From: Loripinus fragilis
Taxonomy: Eukaryota; Mollusca; Bivalvia; Lucinida; Lucinidae
Direction: 5' to 3'
DNA length: 64,000 nucleotides
Assembly: GCA_964019695.1 (NCBI GenBank)
Contig: OZ026520.1
Span: 20,970,130-21,034,129 of the forward strand
Shown: piece by piece, positions 1 through 14,700 of the stretch
Layout of the letters: each line of letters opens with the position of its first letter
How positions within the stretch are numbered: position 1 is the stretch's first letter
Position numbers and translations under genes: made by a program
Notes under the pieces: model-generated
What the model saw: the letters and a program-made list of their open reading frames with translations, nothing else
Told to the model about the DNA's origin: nothing
The model's database searches: none

Positions 1-710
1 CTTTAGGCGAATACTCCTGTCAAGTTATTTCAAAATCCCATCATGCGTTCCAAAGTTACAGACCAGACACGATTTTTGACGCGTTGACCTCTAACCCGTA
101 AGCGTGACCTTGACCTCAAATCACCGTAGTCTACTTTCATTGGGGCGTTGTGGGAACCATTTCTACCAAGTTATTTCAAAATCTGTCCAAGTAATTTTTT
201 TGTCATAATTGACCTCCGACCTCAATCTGTGACCTTGACCTTGACCCGACACGGCCGGGAGTTGCATTCTGCGCAACGTCTTCATATGGCAATCATTTCT
301 GTCAAGTTATATCAAAATCGAATGAAGTTGAAAAATCACATAACCATTGACCTCAATCTGTGACCTTGACCCGACACGGCTGGATGTTGCGCTCTGCACA
401 CCCTTGACTTTAGGCGAATACTCCTGTCAAGTTTTTTCAAAATCCCATCATGCGTTCCAAAGTTACAGACCGGACACGGTTTTTGACGCGTTGACCTCTA
501 ACCCGTAAGTGTGACCTTGACCTCAAATCACCATAGTCTACTTTCATCGGGGCGTTGTGGGAACCATTTCTACCAAGTTATTTCAAAATCCGTCCAAGCA
601 TCGCAAAATTACAGAGGAGACAAAAAAGTCACAGACAGACAGACACACACACAGACAGACAACTGTGATAAAAACAATACATCTCCTCCCTTTCAGGGGA
701 GATGTAATAC
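1..710. repeat. GACCTTGACC dispersed repeat with internal 408-bp duplication
   Basis: About 180 bp at position 1 recurs near 409 with few changes. Units share CAAGTTATTTCAAAATC and TGACCTTGACCT motifs. The end has a (CAGA)n tract and a hairpin (679-705). It resembles pearl-like non-autonomous elements of bivalves. ORFs here are not convincing. Confidence 0.7.
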
Positions 711-1019
711 CAGAATGGCAAGTGGGCCTGAGGTTGCTCTGCTGACTTTCCAAGTGCTCAAATATACACTGGTATTTAATTTACATAAAAGTTTCCACAT
801 TTCTGGCTCCTTTTGGGGCAGCTATTAATTCCACAATTTTTTTTTCTTCTACTTTTTGCACCGTGACCGTGACCCTAGAACCCTGGAGACTAACTTGTCT
901 CAGATTTCATTGTTATACAAGTACTGTTCAAGTTTCATCGACATCAGACAAACAAGAAATATGTCTTAAGGACATAAATGCCCCCACTATGGATGTATCT
1001 GTCATATGATGTTCATCAA
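711..1019. other. No feature seen
   Basis: AT-rich sequence with fragments of dispersed repeats (AAGTTTCATCGACAT type). No exon or element boundary could be supported. Confidence 0.5.
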
Positions 1020-1945
1020 ATAGAACAATTTGTTAGGTTAAGTTATTTCATGGAAACCATATTCTTATCATTAGAAACACAAGCCCTGCCCTCCATTTAA
1101 TCACTCCAAAAATCATTAGGGACATTTGTCTCAATAAGGACTCACTCACAGTCCACATATAAAATTGTATCCTACTCTGTCAAGTCATTCTCAATATTCT
1201 CAGAAAAAAAAAAACACATTTCTATTTTTAGAAACACAAGCCACACCCACAGCCGACCACACCAAAAATACATAGGGACCTTCCTCTAAATATAGTCGGT
1301 CAACATATCAAATTTCATCTACACAAAAACCATATTTCTATTTTTAGAAGCACAAGCTCCGCCCACAATCTGATTTCGCGGAAAATTAATAGGGACCTTC
1401 ATCTATTTCATATCTATCCGAGTTATTGCGCGGAAAACATTTTTCTATTTTTAGAATCTTAAGCTCCGCCCACAATCCAATCTCGCCGAAAATCAATAGG
1501 GACCTTCCTCTATATCAAATCAGTCCACATATAAAATTTCATCCTTCTCCGTCTATTCGTTCTTAAATTATTGCGCAGAAACCATTTTTCTATTTTTAGA
1601 ATCATTAGCCTCGCCCACAATCCAATCTCGCCGAAAATCGATAGGGACCTTCCTCTATATCAGATCTGTCCACATATAAACTTTCATCCTTCTCTGTAAA
1701 GTCGTTCTCGAATTATTGCGCTGGAACCATTTTTCTTTTTTTAGAAACACAAGCTCCGCCCACCATCCGATCTCGCTCAAATCGATAGGGAGCTTCCTTG
1801 ATATATGGTCTATCCACATATAAAATTTCATCCTTCTCCGTCATGTCGTTCTTGAGATATCTTGTGGAAACCACTTACCCGCCCGCCCGCCGTACAGGGT
1901 GAATACATAATGCTCCACACTTTTTTAAAGTGGGAGCATAAAAAT
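1020..1945. repeat. CCCCGCCCAC array (pearl-like) with terminal hairpin
   Basis: Six or more degenerate 110-140 bp units share TTCTATTTTTAGAA, ACAAGCTCCGCCCAC and AATAGGGACCTTCCTCTA. The array ends in (GCCC)n and a hairpin, ATGCTCCAC ... GTGGGAGCAT (1910-1939). Related units occur at 42240-42800. Confidence 0.75.
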
Positions 1946-3599
1946 GGGGCTGTTATCGCATTCACGAGCCCTTTTTTTACTTTAAGTACTGTGGCATTGA
2001 CCTTGACTCCAGAACCCCAGATTTTATTGATATAAAACTACTGGTCAAGTTTCATTGACATAGCACAAACGGTGTGGCAGTTATCACGTTCATAAGCCAA
2101 ATGTTAACAATGTTGACAACTGAGGCTTGTCATATGAATAGCTCAGGTTGACCGATCACCTGAGCTAACAAGACCTCGGGCTGAGGTTGTCTCCCCCACT
2201 TTAGAAGTTGTTACAACAATGAATGATTGCAACGTTTAAGAATAGCCACATCTGGATATTCACTGTTATGTAGTGTGTGAGACAAAGAAGCAGTCAATAA
2301 TGGCAACATCAAGCATAAAGGACTATATTATCCCTTTAAACACCAAAACAATCAGTCATAAACAGTATGTCAAACAGTGTAGATCCTGATCAGGAGGCTC
2401 TTTCAAGAGCCGCCTGACCTGGAGCTACACTGTTTGCAAAAACAACAAAAGTTGTGATTGGGGGTTTAAAGCTGCATACTCTGTAACTATGAACATTTTT
2501 CGAAAAAAATTATTTTCTTTTTAAATCATTTGTAAAAGTTGAACTAAGTTATGTTTTCACAATAAATCTGTTCACTAGAGCGGAAAACTGCACGGAAAAG
2601 TGAATTATCTGATAAAACAGGTGTGTTTTACTCGTGTCGATAATTATTTGCGTCCCTCCAATAATTATAGACAGTTAAATTTAACATAAATGCTGTTGTT
2701 TCGATACTGATAATTTGTTAAGATTTACGAAATTGGTAAAATGTATACCTGAATTTTAGTTTTTTTACTGTGTTCTTGAAAAATAGAAACATTAGTTCAA
2801 AAATTAAAAGACCAACAGTTAAAGACTATGCAGCTTTAAGGGTTATGGTTATAGCAATGTAGACTTAATTCAGCCTAAAATACAACAAATTATTTGTGAA
2901 CAGTGTAGACCCTGGCAAGAAATTACATAATTTATATGGTGGCTGTTCTGGGTTTATACAAATTGCAAAGGTATATAATCCCTTTTGTTAGGATAATTGC
3001 CTATTCAGAAAGCAATCAATTAAATCTCGCAACTTTCATTATTGTAAGGATTAAGGCCAATTATATTCTCTGCACCTTTCCCAAGCTGTTAATTTGGGAT
3101 TACCTGGTCATTCAGGTTAAGTTTTTCGGTTAACCTAACATTAAAGTTCTGAAAATGGAACACGGATGACCTTGACCTTAATCATTTCGTTGTTCCCAGG
3201 TGTACATTGTTATTACAAATTATTTGAACCAAGTTTGAACAAAATTGGACCAGGGACTGCTGAGATATAAGCGGCCGCCATTGCCGTCAGCGGAAAAGTG
3301 ACTGCTATGTCTCCATCCCACTGGAGTGGGGGAGACAAAAACTACAATATTCAACATAAACAAGATAGCAGTAAGAATTAACTGTAAGAGTGCTATTCGG
3401 AGCACTTGTCTCACCTGTGGAAACGATAATGACTGACAAAAAGGAATCTCACATCAATGCTGTACATATTGTCGGTATTACTTTGAACATTGACATATTA
3501 AAGCTGAAAAAACAAAATTCCTTTAAAAACACCAATAATCATCTACACATTATAATAAAATTCCAGCAAAGTTTGAGGATGATAGGTCCAAATTAATCA
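1946..3599. other. Gene-free stretch with one short inverted repeat
   Basis: The clear structure is a hairpin with 30-bp arms (2371-2400 and 2407-2436) containing GTGTAGATCCTGATCAGG, a dispersed short palindromic repeat seen again near 48810 and 56480. A possible splice site near 3415 leads only into stops. Confidence 0.55.
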
Positions 3600-4260
3600 G
3601 ACACCATTTTACATGTAGAAGTCAGCATCACCTTTATCTCTGACCCACTGGCATCACAATTAAAACCAGTTATCTACTGACGAAGACCAATGTTCCCACA
3701 AAGTTTCAGTAACATGGGCCAGTAGTTCAAAAGCTATTTACCATCACTATGACTGACCTCTGACCCAAAATTAATAGGGGTCATAGAGGTCATCTACTGA
3801 CCAAGACCAATATCTCTACCAAGTTTCAGACAGATTGTCCCATTTATTTAAAGAAGTTAATGATCAGAAACCATTTTCCTGTACATGACCTTTGACCAAC
3901 TCATCCCAAAATCAATACCTATTTAAGTCATCTACTGACCATGAACAATAGCCTCATAAGGTTCCAAGACTTCGGCCCCATATATTCAGAAGTTATCAAT
4001 CAAAAACCATTTCTAGACTTTTTTCCTGAACAAGAGGTCACAATACTGTAACCTTGACCTTTGACCCACAAAGTTTCAGGGCCCTGGCCTCATTCTTTCA
4101 GAAGTTATCAATCAGAAACCATTTTCCCGGTGACAATGCGGACCACACCTAACAAAGCAATCTCTATGTGTCTGCCATGTTACACTGGCCATAAAATAAG
4201 AGAGATGGCGCGCCTTTCCTTTCTCGTTTGTCTGTATTCTTGTATGCTCTGTACTGTTTG
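3600..4260. repeat. Degenerate tandem dispersed repeat
   Basis: Units of about 125-140 bp share CATCTACTGACCAAGACCAAT, GTTTCAG and AGTTATCAATCAGAAACCAT. No hairpin end is clear. No gene. Confidence 0.55.
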
Positions 4261-4384
4261 ATGTATGTTTATGTATTTTGAAAAATAAAAGTTAAATCTT
4301 GAAAAATAATCAGGCTGAAAATAATTACAGCTTTCTGCATACGACACGACACACAAATACAAATGTCTTGTCTGAAGTTGTTAA

Positions 4385-5133
4385 CAGGGTTCCCACAAAA
4401 CAGAAAAAATAAAATTCCCTGACATTTCCCTGACTTTTCATTGACCAAATTCCAATTTTCCCTGACCATAACTTTCCACGTTCACAGAAGTTTAATTGGT
4501 CATCTATGAGCATGATCAAGAAATGTTGACATCTGTCCTCCCCATTAGCCAACCCTTACCACCTTTCTTGTTATGACAACAGTAGTAGTGTTTTTATCAA
4601 GTTTTTCTTTTCTTTTTCTTTCAAGTTTTTCTATGAAACAGCTCAGGAGGCAAGGGACACTTAATCCCTTCTTAGTTTCTTCTAATTCCAATTTTAATGC
4701 AAGGCAAGTCTTTCTTGCCAACTCTGTACGTGTTCATTATAATGCCAAAAATGGTTAAATACATTTCACTAAATACCAAATACACAGTCTTTATATTTCT
4801 CAAAATTCTCCAATGATTTTATTAAACATACTTCATGACAGATAAACTAATTTTTTGGATGCAAATTGTGAAACATACAATGATAATTAAAAATCTGCAA
4901 AGATGCTTGGTTCAGTCAAAATTGAAGAAACTGCCTTAGCTTTTGATTTTCATTCTTTCTCCTTTTTGACATATTTCCTCAGCCCTCAACCTTTGGTTTC
5001 AAATTTCCCTGACTTTTCCCTGACTTTTGCCTAATTTCAAATTTCCCTGACCAATTAAACAATTCCCTGACTTTTCCCTGACCTTGAAAAAATACAGTTT
5101 TTCCCTGACTTTTCCCTGACCGTGGGAACCCTG
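4385..5133. mobile_element. hAT-like miniature element, 5-bp target duplication
   Basis: Perfect 12-bp terminal inverted repeats CAGGGTTCCCAC / GTGGGAACCCTG (4385-4396, 5122-5133) are flanked by the direct repeat GTTAA. Both ends are rich in CCCTGACTTTTCCCTGAC motifs. No transposase ORF. A fragment of the same family lies at 20208-20260. Confidence 0.75.
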
Positions 5134-5779
5134 GTTAATCTACGCAGATTTTTCTATAATGCTTTACCCTATTTGCAAAGATTGAGACATTTGGTTTAAG
5201 CCAGTAGGGTATTTGCTGATATAACAACTCATTTGGTATAAGACTTAACACACCGTCCCAGACAGATGAAAACTGTGGTCTACCACAACACAAGACTTTG
5301 TAGATACAAAATACAAACCTTTCGCAGTTTTGCTATCAATTTCCTCATCTGAAGAACTTTCAATCACTGAAAATAGATGATAACGCAAAACTGAGTGTAA
5401 TTATTAGTATAGTTATGGTGATCAATCAATCAGAATAGGCTCCAAACTACCTCGCAATTCCCCCTTTTTACTTCACAGTAAATATAAAGTTAATATATCT
5501 TAAATCAGTTTTTGAATTATGATCAGTAAAACAAACATATAAAGACATAGGGGGATAATTGTTTTCTGTTAAAAGGGAGTTATGGTTCCTGTGTACTACA
5601 GTTCTCTGACCTACACTCTTTCATTTTAGGATGCTCCATCTGAATATCCATTACGGAGTTATGCTCCAGACAAACTAAACTATTACTGAACTATATAATA
5701 CCCCTGAAAATAACAACAAAATCAGTGGAGAGGAGCATGAAAAGGTCACAATGACACAATTAAAAACTAGAAATGTGTC
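5134..5779. other. Intron sequence around exon K
   Basis: Apart from exon K (5319-5366) nothing else was recognised here. Confidence 0.5.
5319..5366 (-). CDS. Exon K: short acidic exon
   Basis: 48 nt, acceptor CATCTATTTTCAG, donor AAAG|GTTTGT, phase 1 to 1. It encodes VIESSSDEEIDSKTAK, a serine/acidic run like those elsewhere in the tail. The next exon, if any, would lie below 5319. No convincing one was found, so the gene probably continues beyond the window. Confidence 0.55.
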
Positions 5780-8700
5780 CAGGGGTTTCATTAAGGGTCA
5801 AAACCAGGAATTATTGAAAATTCCAAGTGCTAATTTCAGGATTTTTTTTTTGAAGTTTGAGAACATTATGTCTTAAGATTTATTGGATTCTTTTTAAAGA
5901 ATCCAACTTGTCACTGGCCTTGCCTACAATTTTTAGTTGTATGTAGGGCACACTACACCAAATAAACAAGCTTAAAGTACATAGTGTCATCGAAAATAGT
6001 GTGAAGAAATAATCGGAGAATTGTTTTTGTTTCAGTTGCCATTTTAAAGTTTGTTTCTGGTTGTTTTTTCTTTCTTTAACGGTTAATTGCAGTCTTATCT
6101 TGATACTGTAATGTAACAGTTTTGATTAAAAACCGTTTTTAATTTTTTTTGTTTTTTTAATTTTGTCAGTGTGTTATTATGTACACTGTAGCACTGTTGT
6201 TATTGTGCATTTTAAAGGTGGGTCAATAAAACAATTTTTTTTCCCAGTATGCTGATATGAAGCAATTGCATGGGGCCGGAATCAAGAGAAAAATAATTAC
6301 AGCAATTTGAACTTTGTCATTTTACAATGAAAAACATAAGGAAATTGTTTGGCATAGTCTGCCCTGTAACAAAACAAATTTTCTTTAAATACTTGAAGAG
6401 GAACAATACAGGAAACTATGATTTAAACTTATCAAAACATATTGAATTTAATTCATTACATGCAAATATGATTGAATAAATGCAATAAAAACTAGCAAAA
6501 CCAAAACAAAGCTATCTGATCGCTTACTTTTGTCTGAAAATCCAACACATGTGATCACTAGATAGTAACTGAAATGTGCGGAAATAGATTTTAGTTTATA
6601 TAATCAATGCACTAAACGTTAACAGCCACAAAAAATCAGCATTTACTTTATAACTGCAGTAAACTATGATTTTGAATGAGGTCGTAACAACTTTCTTATC
6701 TTAATGGCAGATGTACCGTGAAAGTAAGTTATAACCGCACGACCAAATGCTGCATTTCATACAAGACTGGTGTATCTCAGTCAACTTCATCAAGAAATTA
6801 AACCATTATTTCATCAAACGTCAACTCCAGTAATTAATACGCCATTAAAAGTTAATTGGTTGACTTTGTTTTCCTGGTTGAATAACCAAGACCTTGCTGA
6901 AATATACGAACTATTCAAGACGCCAGAGCTATCAGATATCAACTGTTTTGACACATTTAAGGCGACACACGTCTGTGTATTGAAGATTACCTTTATCAAG
7001 AGCATGCTAAGATAGATCACTGATTTGCAAATTCCGTGCAAATGGACACACATACTAAACACCCAGGTAAAAAATGATGTTTGTCAGTTATTAATGGAAT
7101 TTTGTTGTACGCCGGCTATCAAATTTCGGGACATACTTTTGGAAATCTCTGACGTATAAAGCGCTTACATCCGCTTAATTAAACCCCATAGGACATGGGT
7201 TCCCCCACCGTAAATTTGTCAGAAAAATGAAATTTTTTCACTAATTCAAGGGCCATAACTCTGCTATCTTGATTTCAAGCACAGTAACACATCAGGTGCA
7301 GAATGAAGGATCAACGGATGGAGAAGGGCAAATCTTTATGTCCCCCACAAAGTTTGCGGGGGCACAAAAAGCATTTGTTGCAAATTTTAATTCTGTACCG
7401 GATTAGCAGGTATGACCTAAATTGGCAGAGTAGTGTAGCAGATACAAGCCAAAAACCACTGGAGTATGAAGAGTAGGTCAGATTGACCAATAACAAAAAA
7501 CACTTACGGAGAATGCGATTCTGCACCATAGCAGTACAGTAGTACACATGTGATGCATTGACTACACTACATAAAATTACCTTTACCCAAAACATTTTAT
7601 TGTGAACTAGCGCACAAGCCATGTAACATGTTCTACAAGTCACACACCTCGTCTCTTTCTTGCTCTGAATCTCTGTTTTCCCTGTTGGACCTCTGGAAGC
7701 TCATCTGGCTCATGCATGGCTGCATTTTTGTTAGATTGTTTTTGCTGTTGGACCTCTGGAAGCTCCTCCGGCTCATGCATGGTTGCATCTTTGTTAGATT
7801 CTTCAACTAAATGGTTCAGAACAAACAGAGCCGTGTCACGCAAAAACAACCCTTCGGACCTTTGCGACCAGCGTCAACCCAGATTAGCCTGCACATCCGT
7901 CTGATTTGGGCCTTCGTTGTATGCAAAAAATGTCTAAACTGCTTCTTTGAAGCATCCAGAATGCTATCCAAACTTATAAGCGCATACCCTGATCAGAGTG
8001 GGAGATGCGCAGGCTGATCTGTATCTATGCTGGTCGCAAAGTTCCAAATGGATTTTTTTGCATGACTCTGCTCAACTCTCTTTAGGTCTAAACCTCACAA
8101 TCCAAGAGGAAGTATTACAAAGTTGAAAAGGATAAGTTTCATTTTACTGCTTAAAACGGCTATTTTTTAAGTATACGTAACTGAATAACGCCTGCACGGA
8201 TTTCCAGTCATTCACAGAGGCCTGCCCTTGTTTAAATGTAAAATCCAAGTGTGTCAATAACCTTATTTCAATACATCGACCTTAGCCCTGGTGATGCAAA
8301 AAATCAAACCTAAGCTTTCCCTCAATGAGAGCAATGTATATAGACTTTTTTTTTATCTCAATAGACTGAAAAGAACTGAAGGTACTGTACAGGTACTAGT
8401 ATTTCGGGTACATGCAGTTTTAGAGACCACGTTACAGCCAATCTCTGCATACCATTCTTTAACAGCCATGTATACACAGTTTTAACCTAGCAGTTGAATA
8501 GAACTGAAGCAACTGAGCAGAAATATTTTTTTCTATCTTTTTAAGTCACACTGACCTTGGCCTTAGCCCAAGAGATATGACAGCCAATCCCAGTCTTTTT
8601 CCCTATAGGCGCAATGTATCTACAAAGTTCCATTCCGACAGGCTGACTAAGACTGGTGTTACTGAGCTGAAACTGTTTTTCCATCAGCAACGACAATGAC

Positions 8701-11700
8701 CGTGACCTCAGTCACAGTGAATAGTCTGAACACCACCAAACCCAATTTCAAATGATTTTACTGAAAAATTTCCTTGAAAATGATACACAGACAGAAAGTT
8801 GAGAGCCAACATTCAAACAGCACGTCTTGGAAAGACATAAGTGTTGCTCAACAGACTCTAAATTTACACAACAAAACTCTGTTACCATAAGTGTCGGATC
8901 AGATGCAGTATCGTTAATAAGGGTTTTGCTTAAAATAGCTATATTGTACTACACTGCTGTCTCTTTAGCAGATGCAAACTGCACTATCTGTATGCAAAGT
9001 TTTCATCTATAAAGAAAGCTATTTAAAATACTATCAATTTCTAATGATAAATTCTAGGATGACACAATGCTGAAATCAAAGCACTGAAGGTACTACGGAA
9101 GGCAAAGAAGGGTGTCTATGCACAACCGTCGTCAGTTTAATGAAGCAATACATGATATCCCCTACCTATGGACCTGATATGTTCGGTATGGTACAGTATG
9201 GCTAATGTTGAGAACCGCTCTACATTCTAAGAAATACCAATGTGGGTTATTTAAAAGTTTGAGATTACTGTATAAATAGTAACAGGTACCGTACTACTAG
9301 CCACTGATAGGCGAAGAAATGTGCGTAGTAATATGAATTAGTGAATAAAACATGAAAATGAATAATAATGAATAATTACCATGAGCTAGAGCGTTATCCA
9401 AACTGACTTCATCTGAGTTTTCCTCATCTTCTTCCAGTTTCTTCTCCACTTGTTTCACTGTAAGCTCTGTGCAAAAAAAGGTATCATGCAACCACATGTA
9501 TTTCTTATTTAAACACAAGTGACTGGAGTACTGCAAAATTTGATACTCACTGATGCTCAACAAGCTAAACTTTCACTTCAGAAAGTTTGAATGCTCAACA
9601 AGCTAAACTTTCACTTCAGAAAGTTTGAAAAAGACAAAGTCACAAACTGAGAAGTGAAAAAGATAAGATCACAAACACTAAGAGTTCAGATAGGATAACA
9701 AACAGTGGAGTTAAAGTAAAGCATCTGAAAGTTAACCTGAAGATGAACAGTGCAAATCCTGTCAAAAGTGATTGTGATCTTGGAAATTTTGATAGTCTTT
9801 GATGCAGAATAAGATTAACACTCAGTTCATGAACTTTTATGGAGAATTGATGGTTGGTGTCTTGGATGGGGAAAGTTTATCGGGCGTGGCGTAGGAATTT
9901 ATCCGGTGAGCTGAAAGTGAGCCGGATAAATTCCGAAGCCAAGCCCGATAAACTTTCCCAATACAAGACACTTACCATCTATTCTCTTTATCCTGTTACT
10001 AGCTTTTGTATGGTCCTTTCAGTAATTTTGTGTTCACCACAGCATTAACCGTAGAAGTGTCTGTAACTCACATTCGATCAGAAGATGTGCCTTTAGTACC
10101 CTCACCCAGAATACCATTGCTTCACAACGCGAAAAAAAATTGTTCTATGAAATATTTTCAATGACATATTACTATGTTTATGTTAACCTTAACTGGCTTT
10201 CTTACATCTATATTAAATAAAAGCATTTCTTTTTATCAATATTTTATGAAATCAAGTGACAAATTGGCAGTTTCAATCAGTGAAAATTGTTTCGGCTAGT
10301 CAAATGATAGCTACTTCCGGACAGTCATTTGACAACTGTCATAATAAACATTGTCACTTGTCACTTGACTGTATATCACATTTGTTATACGGCACCCTGT
10401 TATTTGGCAGCATTTATTGCTAATGACAGGATAAAAAAAGATCTAAACACACACTGCAGATTTATAGTAAAACACCCAAAGATTATCATGCCAGTTAACC
10501 TGAAGTTGAACAATGCTAATCCTCTTGGTAGTCATTGCTGCAGAACACGGTAACAGTCATTTCATGAAGACTGAAAGAGTCAATTTACTACAGCAGAGTT
10601 GTAAGTAAAAACCTGAAATTTAACTTGCAGGTTAACCTTAAGATCAAAGTTGGTATGTCACAGAAAATGACTTTGAAGTTGGAAACTTGAGTGTTTCCAC
10701 CTGCACAATCATTGATAGTATTATCTAAATAGTTCAATTTTTACTTTAATCAATTCGATGAGAGATATCCACATGTAAATAAGCATAATCTGACTGAAGA
10801 ACTGCAGTGGGTTAATTTGAATCTATAAATTAAATGATTCACTTACCATTGACCGAAATATCATCCAAGCTTTTTCCATGAAAATCTGCAACCTGTCCGT
10901 TGTCCACAGCCATTAACAGACGGGATACTTTGGCCATTTCTATAATGGAATCATGGAGTCGGTAGAAGTTTCTGTGGATGTTTAAACTATGACCCATATG
11001 ATTCGCCAGCCATTCCATTTCCTGTGGGCCAAGGTCGACCAACTACAAAACAGAAAGATAATTCAAACAATGGTCCGAAGTGGGCCTAATATTGCTCTGC
11101 CGCACATCCAGTTGCATTACTTTGTACAACAATGTGAAGCCAAATTGAAAGTTTCCTGCTGTATTTCTGTGATAAACAGATCCGGTCCCTTAACAACCCC
11201 CTACTGTATTTGGCCCCATAAAACCCAAAACCTTAAAAGAGAACTACCTAAGGATCATAAAAAATTAATTTGAAAGAAATAAGCCCAGTTAACTTACAAA
11301 AGATAATTGAAAACATTCAACCTGTATTTCTATGAAAAAAAGGCTTTGGCCCCTCTGGCCTTCTGAAAAATTGAAATAGCACAACCCAAATATCATTTCT
11401 ACAAAATCTGGTTGAAATTAACCCTGTACTTACAAAAAAGAAGATATTTGAAAATTTTACTTCTGTATTTGCATGTTAAAGGGTTTGGCCTCCTTATATG
11501 TTCAATTTAGTCCCATAAAAAACACAAACTTGAATCCAAGGATCATGCACACAAAATTTGGTTGAAATTCACCCAGTAGTTTCAGAGAAGATATTTGAAA
11601 ATGCAGACAAACATGTTCTATGAAAAAAGGGTTTTGCCGCTTAACAAGCCCCTATTACATCTGGCCTCACAAAAAAAAAACTTGAAAGGATATCATCTTA

Positions 11701-14700
11701 CAGTCATACATATTTAATTTTAATGAAATTGGAACAGTTGTTTGAGAGAAGAATAAGTTTGGAAATATTCGCACTATGTTTCTATGAAAAAAGGGTTTGG
11801 CCCCTTAACCTGCCCCTATTTTACCTTGCCTTTGAAAAGCATAAAATTCAAAGGGCTCCATCCAAAGATTTTTACCAAAAATGGTTGAAATCAACCAAGT
11901 ATACTGCAGAAAAGAACACATTTGAAAATAATCCTACTGTTTTTGCACGTAAAATGGTTTGGCCCCTAACCTGGCCCCCGAATGAGATGACCAAATAAAA
12001 AACAATATTTTAAGAGGGCATCACTCAAGGAAAATTAACATCAAATTTCATTGAAATCCGACCGGCAGTTTCAGAGAAAATGTTTGAAAATATGAAGACG
12101 ACGACGGACAATGACGACGACGGATGGAGTTATAGACAAATCTGCTGCCAAAGTATTTCTATGTAAAACAATGTGGATCCTCATCAGGCCCCTGTCATGT
12201 TCCAATAACATCAGTATTTTGTGAGGGCACCATCCAAAGATCATTGACACTAAATTTCATTGAAATTGCACTAAGTGTCAGAAAAGAAAGTGCTTGATTT
12301 TTTCCATATAGTATTTCTATGTAAAACAGTGTGGATCCTTGGTAGCCTCCTGATTGACATAAACAGTATTATAAAAGGGCACTACAAAAAGATCATTGAT
12401 ACCAAATTTCATCGAAATTGGACACATAATCTTAAAGATGATGTTTAAATTTTTTCCTAAGGTATTTCTATGTGAAATAGTGTGGATCCTCATTAGACCA
12501 CCTATTGACATAAACCCATAACCCATAAACAGTATTATGAAAGGACACCACCATAAGATCACTGTCACCAAATTTCTCTGAAATTAAACAAGTAGTTTTA
12601 AAAAAGATGTTTGAAATTTTCCTTATAGTATTTCTTTTTACAACAGTGCGGGTCCTCATTAGAGCACTGATCGACATAAACTGGTAAAAAACAGTATTTG
12701 GAACGTGCACCACCAAAAGATCATTGACACTAAATGTTTTTAAATCGGACCAATAGTTTTTGAGAAGAAGATGTTTGATTTTTTCCTCCTGTGTTTTTAT
12801 GTAAAACAGCATGGAGCCTCATTAGGCCAATGACTGAGTGAGTGAGTGATTGTGTTTTACGCACTTTTTTGCAATTTTTCAGTTATATGAGCTGTCAGTT
12901 AACCTACTCACAGTTCCTGGGCAGGCATAATCCACTTACGTGGCTAACCAGTACTTAATGCACTTTAGTCTGCAAGTAACTGACAACTCTTTTAACTTGC
13001 ATGCAGTGGTAGAGGGCGATGGCCGTAGAAAATATTTCATGATCAATCACCACAATGTGGCCGAGCTGGGAATCAAACCCGCGACCTCCCGATTCATAGT
13101 CAAATCTGCTACTGACTGCGCTAACTGGGCTCGGCCACTGATTAAGATGAGCCAATAAAAAACAATGTTTTGAGAGGGAACCACCCAAGGAACATTGACA
13201 TCAAATCAAATTTCATTGAAATGCCCCCCCCCCCGCCGGTAGTTTCGGAGACGTTTGAATTTTTCCCTATAGTATTTCTATATAAAACAAAGCCGAGTCT
13301 TGAGAGCACTGAGCGATATACAGTATAATGGAATGGCACTACCAAAAGATCACTGACATCAAATTTCATTAAAATCGGACAAGTAGTTTTGGAGATGTTG
13401 GAATTTTTCCCTATAGTATTTCTATGTAAAACAGTGCAGGTCCCCATTAGAGCACTGTTTGACATAAACCCATTAAAAACAGTATTATGAAAGGGTACTA
13501 CCTAAAGATCACTGACACCCAATTTTCAAAAAAATCAGACCCTTGATTTCCGAGAATATTTTTGAAAATGTTAACGGACGGACACCAGACAACGGACAAA
13601 TGGCTGTCACAACTGCTCTGATGAAGATTCAGTAGACCTAATGAGCCAGTTTATGAGAAAAAGGCCATTATAACATTTCTAATTAGTGTAGAACCAGATC
13701 AGCATACCCATCAAAATTATCCATTTTGGGTGTTACTTGTTTCCTGATTTGTTAAAGAGGTGTTGAAGAAACTTCTAACGATCACTGTAGCCCTTGATGA
13801 TACTACGCAGATGTGATGGCTAATCTGGCAATACGGGCCCGTTTAGCACAAACTTGCTCAATTAAGGTATAGGACCAAGCAACGCGTCACATGCTGGCTC
13901 CCTGTGGTAGTTTGCACTAGACCCTTTAGCATCCTTGTGCACATGAGGCATAAGAATACTGTATGTGGGTTTAAATTCAGTATATTCAATAAAATGTGCT
14001 TTCATATCTTTATAAGGAACAAAGTTCACTACAAAAGCATACAACAACGTTTTTGTTTTGAGTACAAAATTCCTGAATTCTTAAACTGCAGATAAATTTT
14101 AAACTTTTTCCTTTGCTCTTAAACAAGTTCAGGTTGTGCTTCACCTTCCTAAAAGTGATCAAAGTTTCACCCCATTCTGTAAAACACAATATAAATGAAC
14201 AGAAACAACAAACCTGGCACACTGTCGCATTATATTTCCTAAGTCTTGTAGATGTTATCAACTGTGGGTTTTTCACATCTGTTTTATTGACTACAGTTGA
14301 CATAGATTGCCAGGATTCAAGATAGCCAGTTTTTGTCTTGCTAGCAAAGAAGTATGGATTCTCCTCTGGAATACCGCACTGTCCCCTCATGCTCACAAGA
14401 ACTTCCATTCCCCTTTTAGTGTCTTCTGTTACCAACAGTGGAACCTTTCTGTCACGTTTTCCTGGTATCTGGAGTAGGTCCATCCTAGATCAAATGCACC
14501 AATATAATAAGCATTTACACATTGTCTTGTTATGATGACCATTTCAAGGCGTGAGAGCGAAACAGTGTTATCTGCTTCAATGAAGTAGATAACACAGTTT
14601 TGCTCTCACCCCTTGATTTAAGCTTATTAATTTCAAAATCGCTACATGCACACCAAAGTTACAGGCAAGACAAAAATATTGATACTATTTTGTGGGTGTG

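Noticed and set aside
3415..3530. Minus-strand exon between TTTTTTCAG and CCACAG|GTGAGA
   Set aside because: All three frames contain stops, so it cannot be the coding exon after K.
6770..7062. 81- and 82-codon ORFs as genes
   Set aside because: They lie inside the 1.4 kb TIR element, overlap on opposite strands and are not preserved in the second copy.
13060..13136. Minus-strand tRNA gene
   Set aside because: The tRNA-like part continues into a SINE body with a CACTCAC tail and lies inside an interrupted array.
14010..14213. Extension of exon G as coding
   Set aside because: The frame stays open past a good donor (CCAG|GTTTGT), but the conserved recombinase text resumes in exon H with the matching phase.
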